DNA from: Marsupella aquatica
Taxonomy: Eukaryota; Marchantiophyta
DNA: 64,000 nt
Direction: 5' to 3'
Assembly: GCA_973895155.1 (NCBI GenBank)
Contig: OZ316893.1
Coordinates: 15,004,001 to 15,068,000 of the forward strand
Part shown: one piece after another, positions 1-11,508 of the stretch
How the letters are laid out: every line of letters begins with the position of its first letter
How positions within the stretch are numbered: the first letter of the stretch is position 1
The notes under the pieces: generated by a model
Seen by the model: only the letters and a program-made list of their open reading frames with translations
The model's database searches: none
What the model was told of the DNA's origin: nothing
Made by a program: the position numbers and the translations under genes

Positions 1-600
1 GCAGAGGAAATGAGCTCTAGAAGGGATCATTTGTCAGCGCATTCCTGGGCCCCAGTTGATGTTGAGGAGTCTTTTGATGTAGAAGACAAAGAAGAGGAAG
101 CTCTTGTAGAGCTCTGATAGCAAGAAGTTTCTCTGGGCAAGAGTAGTTTTGTAAATCCAATTGTACAAAAAACGTGCTCCTCCTGTCAAACTTATGAAGG
201 CATTGCCAGTGGCTGTTGTCGAAGTTTAGGTTCGAGTCTCTCTGGAAATTTATATATGTGTTAATGGAAAATATGGAGAATTTTTTGAAAAGGTTGAGAT
301 AGTTAGCTCTTGCCCAGTTGCATGTGCCCCTGATGCGTAAGGGGTTGCTAACCACTTGTTACTTATTCTGCAATACCACATACACCGGAACCCTTTCATC
401 TGTGTGTATACGTTCCTCGTGCTTTCCCTTTCTGGCCACCGTTGTTTCAGCCCAATTTTCCCTGCATGCCGGTAGGTCATCCCTGTGCCTACCCTTTTCT
501 AGTCAGACAGACGTGAATTTTCTTTCCAAGACTCGTATGCACCGCAATCAGGGGTGATGATCTGGTAGTGATTTGGGTATTGATCCTTTTCGCATGTCTT

Positions 601-841
601 AGTCAATAGTGCATTTCACAACTTCTCGTACCAACAATGGAGAGCCTATGGAAAAGGTATTGGACCAGAAAATTGCAGCATGAAAAAGTGCTATCCAAGT
701 TTTGAGAATTTGCAAAATGAGCCAATAGTGCATTTCACCACTTCTAGTACCTGAATAGAAAACATGTGAAGCAATCAAGAAGCGTACAGCAGAAGTGCTA
801 GCCCAAACAAATGTTGTCCTAGTTTGTAAAATTCTGAAATG
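601..841. repeat. Degenerate two-copy tandem repeat, about 120 bp
   Basis: Two adjacent copies (about 601-719 and 720-841) both begin with a 'caatagtgcatttca' core followed by 'acttct.gtacc', and both contain a later 'gtgct' plus 'gt..taaaatt' segment. The copies are clearly related but diverged and carry indels, so this is an old duplication. Confidence 0.55.
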
Positions 842-1191
842 GATCATGTGAGGCGGACTTTCAAACAATTACTCAATTCAGACATTATATTATACTAAAT
901 AAAAACTTTCAGGACACTGTCAAAAGTGTAAAGTGAACAAGCTTGCTAGTGAGACCAATTATGGTAAGCTAAAACTCATCAAAGTAGGACAGATAAGTTC
1001 CTAGTTTTGCAGGTTTGAGAGTGAAAGTGTTGATGTAGGGCATTTGTTTTTGCTTTGAAAGTCTAAAGCATACTCATCCAACAAGGATAGACTTCATGCT
1101 CCAGAGCATGCAATTCTGTAGGGTAGCCACTTGGTGGACAATACCCAAGGATCCTATAGTGACCCAGACCAGGAGGGAGAGAGTGTTAAAC

Positions 1192-1265
1192 TAGGGCCCT
1201 AAAGCTGACCAGTATTGAAAAGAGAGGGTTACAGTAGGGCCCTAAAGCTTACCAGTATTGAAAAG
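1192..1265. repeat. 31-bp direct repeat, two copies
   Basis: The segments 1192-1222 and 1235-1265 match at all but one position (tagggccctaaagct then g/t then accagtattgaaaag). They are separated by 12 bp. The near identity suggests a recent local duplication. Confidence 0.7.
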
Positions 1266-1590
1266 TAACCAATTGGGCATCACAAAGCTGAGATTCACGA
1301 GGATGGTATTCAGCCATAAAGGAATGGTCATAAGTTTTTCATTTTTCTGTAAAGGTTTTTCGGTTGTTTTTTCTTCAGCAGCCTCTACACTGACTAATGG
1401 TAATGGCTTAACCAATCCTTATGGCAAAAAGTTTAGGAGAATGAATTTAGTGGGCAATAACTTTTTGTGTCCTTAACCCATAACTAGGAAGTTATGGTCA
1501 AGTTATGGTCCATCAAATTATCAGCTTTGAGACGCCAAAACACTCTCACACCTACACCCCCACACCCCACCCACACACACATACCCTCCA

Positions 1591-1664
1591 CCTGCAAGGG
1601 GGATTGACCCTGGGACCTCTCAGTTCTAGGCTAATCCCCTGGCCAACTGACCTAAGCCAATTGC
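1591..1664 (-). mobile_element. tRNA-derived SINE-like remnant
   Basis: Read on the minus strand, this stretch has a box-A-like segment (ggcttaggtcagttgg, compare the tRNA D-arm) and about 30 nt later a box-B-like segment (ggtcccagggtcaatcc, compare the T-arm consensus ggttcgantcc). The spacing fits an internal RNA polymerase III promoter, but I see no acceptor-stem pairing, so it is not a functional tRNA. The flanking CA/CCCA-rich tract could be a SINE tail. It could also be a lone tRNA pseudogene. Confidence 0.4.
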
Positions 1665-4479
1665 TTGCTTAGGACATTTAGTCCCAACTAGCTGTAGGAC
1701 ATTTAGTGGGTGGGGGAGGGGCTCCATAAGGCTTTTGTGATTAGTGAAGGTTCAAGGTGAGGCTCAGTTAGGCCTGAAGCAATAGCGCCAAAGCAAGCTA
1801 GGTGACATTGTGGAAAAGGATCATGTGAGGCATTGCAACAAATATTAAGTGTTCAAACCTTTGAATTTTGGCTGGACTACTAGGCTGGATGTTAAGACAT
1901 TGGGAGGAAATGGCCCAAACCCTTGGCTTGACCCTGCCACCTGTCAAGGGCAGCTATTTTAGCTATTTTGGGAAATAGTTAGAGTTGCTATTGTCATTTG
2001 TCACCAGAGGAGATATCGGTGAAGATTTAGGATCCAAATTTCTTACATGAAAATCCTACCATCATATTTCTCTAAAAACTTAGAGAACCATACAATCTTG
2101 GTTGAAATAACCCATTGGAAGTAGTGCAGCTAATCTCTCCAGTGTGTTGTTTGCGAATTTTATCTGCGCCAAAACATTTTTTGAAGGTGGAATTCAGCGC
2201 CAAAGATTCCCCATTCTCTGTCGTATATGATCAGGAGATGCACTTGGACAGAAAAGGTTTGAGTAGTGGGCCCCTGCTAGGCTATTTTATTATCTGGCAG
2301 ACAATGCTCAGCTTGTTTTTGCACTGATTCATGCTCAGCTCATTGTAGCCAAGAACCTGTGCTTGGTTACTTATAGTAGCCAACTCATGTTTGGCACATG
2401 TGAGATGAGGACTCAGCTATTTGCCGTATGGGCAAACTAATCAGCGTTAGATGAGTGAAATAGATGAGAGAGAGTAAAGCTATTATTAACCCAAGACATG
2501 CTTAGATGGGTATAAGCACTAGCAATGCTCCAATGAAGGAGACTATACCGTGGATATTCCAAGACAGCTACAGGAGATAAATATGGGAAAATTAGATATG
2601 ATTGGATTAAAGAAAGTCTAAGGGTGTGAGCTACAATCCTTTGCCACTATATAAGACACTCTTATCTTTCATTGGACCTAACCTGAACTGAAATGTTTTT
2701 CTTGGAAGGCTTGAAACTATAAGGCACTATTATATAAGTAGTGATCTTGTGAAACTCAAGACTTTCTAAAGACTTCAATTGGAATGAGAGACAACATGCA
2801 GGTGGAGACTGTCTTCTCATGTACTGATCTCACAAAACTCAAAACCAGAAATTTGTGGTCATTGCTGACCCTACTAGTTGGCCCGCTATAGGGACTAGTG
2901 TTGCAACGGCTGGCCATGTACCAGGCTGTGCTGCAGCAAGGGTTACTCAACGTAAAGGAGGAGGCTTATGGTGTGCATTAACATGGGGACCTTTTATACA
3001 CGTTTGTTGTGGAGGTCTTTGGGGTGCAGCTACACCCGAGCTTTGACCGTTTCATTATGTGAAGCAGAGGCCATACCCCGGGTGCATGATTGTTTGTTAT
3101 CACCACCATTCTATAGACAACGGGTTAGGTGTCTGTTGTGCTTGAGCAATCAGAGACATTCACTATTCTTTGTATGGGTGATGCGGTTGGTTTTAGGGCC
3201 TCTAGACAGATTCCCTTGCTTGACCCTCCTATGCAGATCACACCTAGAGCTCTACCAGGCTCTTCAATGCCAATAGGTAGGTTAGGGGGGCTTTACAAGA
3301 ACTCTGGGCAGCAGTTCCGTTTTTTCTACATTAGCCATTCAAATGTGGGAAATTAATGGCCACACTTCACTTTACATGAGCTTGGGGGCACAATCAGGCA
3401 AACTTATTACCAATCCTAGTCATCTACAACTGGGCCCCTTGTGGGTCCATTTATTTTTGCTGATGTGTACATTTTTTGGTCAAAAACTTAGACCGCCTCT
3501 TGAGGTGGTCTAAAAGAATGGAGCACATGGCTTCTATTCAGGGTATTGCACTTGTTATCTCCGGGCCTGACACATTTTGGCACAGGGATCTTACCTTTAG
3601 AATATGGAACTTGCCCTAACTTTGCTGTGGAGAGATATTGAACGGGCTCCACCAGACACTGAATGGCCCCATCCATCTTGTAGAGCCCTCCTTAGGTTTT
3701 TTTTGTCCCTGGGTCCTTATGGCTTCTTGGCCCTTTGGTTGTCCCCCCTTGATTGGGTAGTTTGGGTGTGCAATCATGTGTCCTGGTTGGGCAAGCTTTT
3801 GTTTTTTGCAGTTTGAAATAATCATATGAACCATGGGATCAGAAACCAAAGCCCAGGTGGACCTCCAGTTTGGGTTTAGGGTTTAAGGTTTTGGCCCAGA
3901 TGGACTGGCAAAGCTTGGATGGACTTGCTCATAACATTTAAACTGACTCAGATAACACTGTTTACACTTTTGATTGAACGTGACCTATAAACGGTGTCCT
4001 ACCTTGACAACATGATGACCTTGAACCTGAAAGACTTCAAGACGTCATGCCGTTTACTCAGGATCACTGTGACGTCTTGACCACTTTCTCCCCCAAGGTA
4101 GTCAAAGTTGTCAACTGCGATCTGCGACTGGTTCCTTTTTCTTTTTGGTGTAAAAGCAATGATCCCTTTTACGTAGTCCATGGGGACGGGCAGGGACAAT
4201 TGTCTCATTCCATCCGGGCTTTTGTTTTGTGGGATCATGTTTAGGTTTTTTGTTTTTTCCTAGTTTGAAATATATGAAATGTCAATGCATCATAGTGGCC
4301 AAGGGCAAAAATGCCGGACTGGGAAACATGATCCCGAAGGCAAAGCAACCCAATGATAGGGAGGAAAAGAGGGGAAGGGCCCCAAGAAAAACAGCCAAGG
4401 GGTCCTCAACCCAAAAGCCTACCAAAGAACAAAGACAAAAAAATTAACCTACACAGGAGCTAACACCCTAGTGAGGCAG

Positions 4480-5036
4480 AGAACTGAAAAGCCTGGTACA
4501 TGAAAAGCCTAGTAGAGCTCCACAATAAATCAAGCTGAACCTGTGGGGAGGCCCTAAACTGGGAGGCCCTAAACCCAACTCTTTGAGCCCTAGAAGGAGG
4601 GTGAAAGCTTGGGCCAGCTGAAAGCTAACTGAAAAGCCTGGGTGATGAAAAGCCTGGTAGAGGTCCACAATAAATCTAATAGGAGGGTCACTAAGCTGGG
4701 GAGGCCCTAAAACCAACCCTCTCAGCCGTAGAAGGAGGGTGAAAGCTTGGGCCAGCTAAAAACCAAACCAACTCTGTGAGCCTAGAGGAGGGTGAAAGCT
4801 TGGGCCAGCGGAAAGCCAAACCAACTCTATGAGCCTAGAGGAGGGTGAAAACTGGCCCTCTTTGAGCAGTAGAAAGAGGGTGAAAGCTTGGGCGAGCTGA
4901 AAGCCAAAGTGATGTGGTGCCCTAGAAGGAGGGTGAAGACTGGCCTCTCCGAGCCCTAGAGGAGGGTGAAAACTGGCCCTCTTTGACCCGTAGAAAGAGG
5001 GTGAAAGCTTGGGCGAGCTGAAAGCCAAAGTGGTGC
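4480..5036. repeat. Complex minisatellite (gagggtgaaagcttggg family)
   Basis: The core 'gagggtgaaa.cttggg.cagct' recurs near 4595, 4735, 4787, 4876 and 4998, with shortened versions near 4840, 4930 and 4960. There is higher-order structure. A unit containing 'gaaaagcctgg...gaaaagcct.gtagag.tccacaataaatc' occurs at about 4486 and 4628 (period near 140 bp), and a unit running from 'ctagaggagggtgaaaactgg' to 'gctgaaagccaaagtg' occurs at about 4835 and 4957 (period near 120 bp). The array ends immediately before the ubiquitin pseudogene. Confidence 0.75.
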
Positions 5037-5049
5037 ACATACAAAGAGC

Positions 5050-5560
5050 TCTCGATACTCAAGAAACAGATCGTCCTGGAGGGCGTCAATTGGAAAGACC
5101 ATCACTCTGCAGGTGAAGAGCTCCGAACTGGCTTGGACACTGTCGATAGGATACGGGCCAAGATTCAGGAGAAAGAGGGACCGAGTTGCAACAGAGCAAC
5201 AGCGATTGAGTTTCGCTGGTAAACAATTACAACTCGCGTGCACTCTCGCGGATCACGACATGACCACAGAAGTCGATGGTGCATTTGGTATTGAGGCTTC
5301 GAGGCAGGATGCATATATTCGTGTAAGACTCTCACCGGGAAGGTGATCATAATTGAATCGGAGCGTTCTGTCACCGTCCTTGTCCTCGAGAGGAGAGTTC
5401 GAGCCAAGATGGAGTTCCCATGCCTTTCCAAATATTTGCGTACGCCAGCAAGCAACTACAAGAGGAGCGCACTCTTGCTGATTACAAAGTCCGGCTGATT
5501 ACAAATCCAGAAGGACTCGACCTTACAACTGTGGTACAGGCTCGGAGGGGGTCACGGTCC
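5050..5560 (+). pseudogene. Polyubiquitin pseudogene (decayed monomers)
   Basis: Ubiquitin-like segments appear in order but in different frames. From about 5095 comes KTITLQVKSSE, then DTVDRIRAKIQEKEG, then QQRLSFAGKQL and TLADHD at about 5190-5262. These match the ubiquitin blocks around K11-T14, residues 21-35, Q40-K48 and T55-D58. A second monomer starts near 5310 (MHIFV, then TLTGKV after a frame change) and ends near 5487 with KQLQEERTLADYKV, with a weak LRLRGG-like tail near 5540. At least two frameshifts and an in-frame stop prevent expression of a continuous chain. The blocks repeat head to tail as in polyubiquitin, although a two-domain ubiquitin-like protein would leave a similar remnant. 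Confidence 0.7.
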
Positions 5561-6412
5561 ACGAATGACTGCGGAAGGTCAAGTGGAGGCTCTGTCTCCA
5601 ATACTATGGAATCAGAGTGCCAACTCGTTTTTGTATCGTTGTTTGTTGGTGGCAAGGCAATCAGTTAAGTTGTGTTCAATGTCAATACATCTTGTCCATT
5701 TACTATCCCCAATAAATTATTGTTGCTGCATCCGGTGCCGATTCCGAGTCTTTTCATGCGTACGGGTTCGGAATGAAATCCGAAGTTGGACTCTGTATTC
5801 GAGCGACAAACTTGAATCTGCCGATCAATAAACATAACCAGGATGTATCATGTAATGTTCTTGGGGAAGGACCCCATTATTGAATTCAGATTGATAAATT
5901 TGCGCAACAGCGCAAGATCTGTGCACAATGGGAGTGCCCTGCAGCAGATCTCAATTCAACTCACTACTCGAACTCACTTTACCACTTCATCGTGTAGCAA
6001 GGAGAACTAAACAAACTGCTCTAAGCTATGAAGAATTGGAGCTTTGAAGATCATAGTCCCTATTTGGAACAATGAAATCTCAATGCATGTCAATCATAAT
6101 GAGAGGGTTTTCTCTTGGGCTACCCCAGATTATTGCTACCAGGGCTGGTATGGTGGCGGGCACTCATTGAAGTTGATCACCAGCGCCGTAGGTGGTATCC
6201 AACAAGGTACTCTCCACGTTATGCTGATCGATCGCCCAACACCTCGTGAAATTATCATCCTAGCTAGATGTGAATAACAACACCTCGTGAAATTATCATC
6301 CTAGCTAAATTTGAATAAATAGATCTACTCGTTACCTGGAATCGTACTAAGAATATGCATATTTTCTAGTACGTCATTGCATCATGTTTGCGTCGGTCTT
6401 TTGGCCAAGCTC
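5561..6412. other. Non-coding stretch 3' of the XTH gene
   Basis: No gene is supported here. A 76-codon open frame at 6044-6277 has no recognisable motif. A short duplication lies at about 6238-6318, where 'acacctcgtgaaattatcatcctagcta' is followed by 'gaata' variants in two adjacent copies. The right end probably contains the 3' UTR of the minus-strand XTH. Confidence 0.5.
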
Positions 6413-8557
6413 TTACTTGGGCCAGTTAACGGAGCACTCCTTTGGCTGGCTCTTCCACCGATTTGCGTCTGTGCAGTAATCGTAGATGAGCCATTTGGTC
6501 TTGATCCAGCTCAGGTCCTTCCACTGCTTGGTGGTCAAGGTTCGGTTTGCCTTGTTGCCATAAGGCTGGGTGTACAGCTTATGGTAGCATATGTGTTTCT
6601 CGGCAGGCGTGCCCTTCGACACAGGGCAGGCTTCAATGTCGAAGTCTGTGTACTTGGCACTGAAAGGGGCCAATTTCCAGTCAATCTTATCACGACCTCC
6701 GCGAGTGGCCCAAGAACCTCCATCCCAGATACTCGAGTAACTGTACATCTCTTGGTAGTCCAAATAAGGAACTCCTAGGTGTACAGCATTGTGAAAGACC
6801 CGGATTGCTTTATCGTCCACGAAGAACCTGCAAGTTCCATGTAGAAGCGAGGCACGGCATGGGTTAGCTGGTACTGTCCGTAAATTTGTGTTTTAACTCC
6901 ACACATCATTCTACGAAAACTGTATGATTGAGAATCATTTCGCGAGAGCTGAGTTAGTCATACTCTCTCATAGTTTCAAGCCACTTAGCTTATCAGATTC
7001 TAGCACTGTTGGACTGGCCAGAAATCACGGGTTGCTGAGTTCAATGACTTGTAGCTAGGAACGGGGAACGATGCGATCTGCCCTTGGTTTATCCCCTGAA
7101 ATTCGCTGCTGATATGGCCGGACGGTGACTTTCGGCTTTGGGACCAACAGATCCTATATTTTTTCCCTCTTAGTTTCTAAACAGTTGGCACTAGTGGTAC
7201 TGATGGAATTGAAGTGAGACTGACTGCACGGCACGGAGTGGTCTAAGAAAAACGAATGTAAGCAAAGAGTACGATTAGGGTGATTCATTGAAAGCCACAA
7301 CTCAATTTCCATTTATCAGATCTCACAATTGAAGAGTGATCGACATTCTACTAGACGCAGAGGGAAAAAAATGAAGGTAACTTACAAAATGAGGTCCTGG
7401 TTCCACAGGATGCCGTAGTTGTGGTATGAAGCTGAGGGATCGAACCAGAGGGTTATTCTCTGTTCCCTGTTTCCCACACCTTCGACGAAGACATTCGTTT
7501 GTAAAATATAGGGCTGACCAGAGACGTTTCCCAAGAACTCGAAGTCTAGCTCGCAATGCCTTGCAAAGGTGGAAGAAAGCTGCAAATTATAGATAAAACA
7601 AGAATCGTGAGCCGCCAAGCGTAGCCTTCAGATTGATCAGGCAACCATTGTAGAGCTTAGGATCGATCAATTCGACGTCAGGTCTAGCACCTTGCGTTAG
7701 CTAAGCTGTCGAATGAATGGAACTTATTCGTTTGTTTGCTACTTTCAAGCACTTACATAATAGGCAGTGACAATTCCTGCCGAGTTATTAGGCACGAGCT
7801 TGAGCTTCATGGCAATGTAGCCAAACAGATAGCCGGATTTCGATTCAAATCCAGATCCTGTAAAAGAGGCGAATTCATGAGCATTTGTCCACAGAATGAC
7901 TCTAGATACAATGTTGAGATCCTCATTGCATTTCCTTAGAGACTACTCTATCTTGAGCCCTGCATGAATCCAAGCCCGTGTCAAGCCCTTTCCTCAACAT
8001 TGTATCTAGACCATTAAGCCAATACAACTCATAAAAAATCTGTTGAATCATATGAGCTCCGAAGTCTGGAATCAAGAAATAACGGTAATCTCAGAGGGAA
8101 AGAACTGTGTCCCTTGAGATTCCTATAATAGATTTAAAGACAGTGCGCTATAGTGAGATAAATGCTATTTCAGGGTCCAGTCCGGAAGAACAGAGGTAAA
8201 GGGAGAGCATGCTCGATCAGGAAAGTGCGGACGATGCAGCTAGATGTGAAAATCAGACAAGACATTTGACGCGAAGTTTACAGAATATCTAACCCTCCAA
8301 CGAGATGTGACTCTCAGGCATGGAAGTAGAAAAACAGGAGACCGCCCAGAGTGAGTGTACGAACCGCTGGAGTTAGTCAGATGGAGCGCCGATTCATACT
8401 CCCCAATCTTTCTCGCGTTAAACTGGCCGAAATTAAACTTGAAGAGGTCATCGAACTTCTGAAATGCCGCTACTGAGATGACCACCGAACTCAAAGAAAG
8501 TATCACCAGGAGGCACGATGCTATCTTCATCGGCTTCATCTTGCTCGACCAACGCAA
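6413..8557 (-). CDS. XTH: Xyloglucan endotransglucosylase/hydrolase (GH16)
   Basis: This gene encodes a secreted wall-remodelling enzyme of 300 residues that cuts xyloglucan and rejoins it to an acceptor chain or to water. Exons on the minus strand are 8557-8365, 7857-7757, 7579-7386 and 6827-6413, in phase at every junction. Residues 1 to about 30 form a hydrophobic signal peptide. The GH16 catalytic block is [11 protein letters not shown], so the E-x-D-x-E triad is kept, followed directly by an N-V-S glycosylation sequon typical of XTHs. Further family landmarks are [39 protein letters not shown], and the C-terminal XET_C part with [10 protein letters not shown] and its cysteines. The usual HDE start of the active site is HCE here. 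Other in-frame Met codons at residues 7 and 10 could also serve as start. Confidence in the family is high; hydrolase versus transferase activity cannot be read from the sequence. Confidence 0.93.
7901..8010. repeat. 18-bp perfect inverted repeat in XTH intron 1
   Basis: The arm tctagatacaatgttgag at 7901-7918 is exactly reverse-complementary to 7993-8010. The 74-nt spacer shows no other structure. It could be a hairpin in the intron RNA or the ends of a very small foldback insertion. Confidence 0.7.
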
Positions 8558-8821
8558 CCGAAGTCGAGCTCCTGCCTAGAACAACTCTACAACTCTGCCG
8601 GCTTGAGCAGCCGATTCTCAATGTGTATGATCTTTGTAATTCATCCAGAGATCTATGTATTGCTTGTATGATTGCGAGTCTGAGCAGTAGCTGACCCTCA
8701 GTTCTATGCGACGCGATCGATTCATACGTGTGGATTGTGACTCAATTCTTCGTTCCTTCTTTTTTCTCTCACGAGGAGAGATATAGAGAAAGAAGAATGA
8801 ATTGTTTGAGGAGATTGAGAG

Positions 8822-8830
8822 CATATATAC
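8822..8830 (-). promoter_or_regulatory. Candidate TATA box of the XTH gene
   Basis: The minus-strand sequence gtatatatgc lies about 265 bp upstream of the XTH start codon. It is the only clear TATA-like element near the gene and would imply a 5' UTR of roughly 230 nt. The position is compatible with a core promoter, but this is inference from motif and distance only. Confidence 0.4.
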
Positions 8831-11508
8831 CGCCGATGACTTTGACTGGACGGAGAAAATCGGGATGGTGCAGATGAGTCGGGCCGCGAGGTAAGCCAGT
8901 GAGAGCTCCTCGTGTTCGGGAGTGGCGTCATTCTTGGAACCACGATCTGAGCACGTCGGCGCTACAGAACGCCTGAAGTAGCGTATAGTATCGTGGCCCC
9001 TCCTTTTTCTCCTTGTTTGCTGCTGGTGTGGTTAAATTTTCTCCTACGTACCTGAGCTGTGTCCGGCCTTCAGGTTGAAGCGTTAATCTAACCGAAATTG
9101 TGATTTAGCCTGTTGTCTTCCACGGCAGCGTTGATCTAGCCTCTTTTCATGCAAAGGACTGTGAGCTTAAATTTGACCAGGTCTAAGCCGTTCCGGAAAA
9201 GTACAGATCTAACTTGTTATGTGACCCGCGGTCAAAGCATCCATAAATTTCTGTACATGCTCACGAGTTTGTTTCAACCCCACCGACTGTCTTTCATGGA
9301 AGCTTTGATCCAACCTGAATTTCTACCACCCCAAGTTTCTATCGAAAAACAATTTGTGGTTTTTTCCGAGAGCGCTGGCGCTACTGATGAGTTCTTTATG
9401 TGCGAGTCGCAATCTACAGTTGCTGACTGTACTTTTGTTTTGAGTGAATCGTCAATTTTTCCTCAAGGCTTGTGGACAGGCCATGCAAGATGCAGAGGCG
9501 AACGATTCATCGCCAGTCGTGGAAAAACCGAGCCTCAACGTGTTTTGAAGAAACATCGAAACAGAAGTCTGAGGATAATTCAAGCGCAGCAGTATACACG
9601 GTTCAAAGTCATCTATCTGCAGGTTGCGCGGTCATCTATCTGCAGCTTGCAAGGAAGGAATCAATACGAATTCCAATTACGGGAAGGACGCGATTTCAGA
9701 CAATGTACAGTGTATTGGCTGTAATTCTTGATGAAACTCGGTCAAAGCAACCGAGTCCAGTCTGTACTCCGATTATCTTGCTCGCAAGAGTTGTGGAATA
9801 CGTGACTCCATTTGGAAAACCTTTCTTCGGACTTACTCATAGAGAAAGCTAAAAATATCAACCTAGAAAAGCCATCATGGCATGGTGATCGATGGACCAA
9901 GTTGCACCATGTCGATTTGAACCGCTATGATCCAAAAGTTGAATGGGAAATATGGACTCGACCTGGATTACAAAGCTGTCAGTTAACATGTCAAGACCGA
10001 TCCGTAGCCTGGGGGGATGCAATTCAGTACTAAAAGACATCTCCACATCAGTCGACTCCGATCCGGAGCCCGGGGGGACGCAGTATGATATGGAAAGACA
10101 TCCCAAATCACCGAGTCCGATCCCTACACTGGGGAGATGCAACTCGACCGAAATTCCACTGCGATCTGAAGTGGAAACAGACAGGAGCGACCTACAGTAG
10201 TGGTGAAAAGCAATACTTAGCGCATAAAGCAGACATGCGTGCATCCATCGTGTGCGTAGGAGACGGCAGTCCAGGAGTCTCATGAACTCTGTTCATCAGA
10301 TCCAGCTCGCATTTAAATTGGTTCACTCTGTCGTTTGTGTGTGCCGATGGATATTACAGTTGGCCCTTCCTTACGACTATTCCCACCCTCCTCATTCCGA
10401 ATCCGTACTCGTTTCGAAGGTCTGGCTGCAGAAAAGCATCCTCCCCAGTTGTTGTGACACTTGGCTAGTGACCAGGACTTTATCAACTTCGCTTGATGGC
10501 CAAGGATGGAAGCTACGGAGGTCTTGCTGCAGAAAAAGCATGCTCCCCCTGTCGTTCGTGAGACTTTAGCTGTATGCAGAAAAGAGGTCTGTATCGCCTT
10601 CCCTCGATACCCAGGGGATGGGAGATCGAAATCAATCTGGATTGTGACTCTGTTGCATTGGGGTTCAACGTGGAAAACTCCGAATAGAAGTCTGTCTTGG
10701 TTAGAATGTAGTATCGATGTTACATTCTGTGAACCGACCAGTCTAATCGAAAACGAGGGATTGTCCAAGTTCACATGCAGACACTGATATTTGTAAGTGC
10801 CTCTCTACTGACGTTTGTTAAAGAGACTGGTTTTCGAGGATTGGCCAATTTCAATGAGTCCGAATCTGCTTTATTCAGCGAACTAAGCTCCGTTCGGATC
10901 ACGCTGGGTAGACAGTTTGACGAAACAGCTTGAAGTCCGTAGTCTAATGCATACTTTGATCAGAATTCAATTCTGACTGAGCTTGCAAGTATCGTTGGCT
11001 CATTGAAACAAGTTGCGAGTCCCGAATTTCAATTGATAACAGTTAACATATCTCATTCTCGGGTAAGCACTGCATTGCACGATCGTCTAACTGTAGAGAG
11101 TCAATCTTAAAATTCGGGGGAAACGGGTGAGCTCTCCTCGAGAGTAGGCAGTGTTATAAGGGAAACATGAAGGTCCCGTACGCTGCCTCGTGTTAGTAAA
11201 AGCAGTGGACTGGCTACGGTGAAAATCTCTAGTGAGGTTTATTAGCTTGGTAAATTATTACAGGTTTTAATTATTACAGGTTGTTACGCTGCGCTGCCCT
11301 ATCCTGTGCTTTACTGCTCTCCATCCATGGCCGTTCTCGGTTGAAGAAGCATCGAGACGATCAACCCAGATGTCTAGAGAAAAAGGAGGCATACTCCATA
11401 CTACGATTACTGCTTGTATATTACCCGGTAGCTACTTGCTCGACTACTGTCAATCCATATTCAGATGCTACATGTTTTGCAGCACAGGAGCTCTCCTTAG
11501 GGGCACTC
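8831..11508. other. Unrecognised intergenic stretch with small repeats
   Basis: An open frame of 191 codons at 9149-9724 (plus) has no motif I recognise, and its neighbouring frames are open over similar spans. I do not call it a gene. A 23-bp tandem repeat (gtcatctatctgcag plus gttgcgcg or cttgcaag) lies at about 9608-9653. Three degenerate copies of a roughly 60-bp unit (ccgatcc.. then ggggggatgca then aaagacatc) lie at about 9996-10160. A repeated 'gctgcagaaaa.gcat.ctccc' segment occurs near 10426 and 10526. The pattern suggests an old, locally duplicated and eroded sequence. Confidence 0.45.

Larger units (their letters stand above)
1..4479. other. Gene-free repeat-rich stretch
   Basis: No reading frame here gives a protein I recognise; the longest open frames are about 110 codons and show no conserved motif. 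The stretch holds degenerate tandem repeats (listed separately near 0.6 and 1.2 kb), a CA/CCCA-rich simple-sequence patch at about 1543-1590 and a tRNA-like remnant at about 1591-1664. Short near-palindromes occur at 3489-3511 and around 4020-4080. It most resembles decayed transposon and intergenic DNA. Confidence 0.5.

Noticed and set aside
229-245. Lone box-B-like sequence (ggttcgagtct)
   Set aside because: No matching box A or cloverleaf pairing upstream, so no tRNA gene is supported.
9149-9724. 191-codon open frame on the plus strand
   Set aside because: No recognisable motif, no splice context, and overlapping frames (e.g. 9472-9852) are open as well; local tandem repeats inside it argue for a chance frame.
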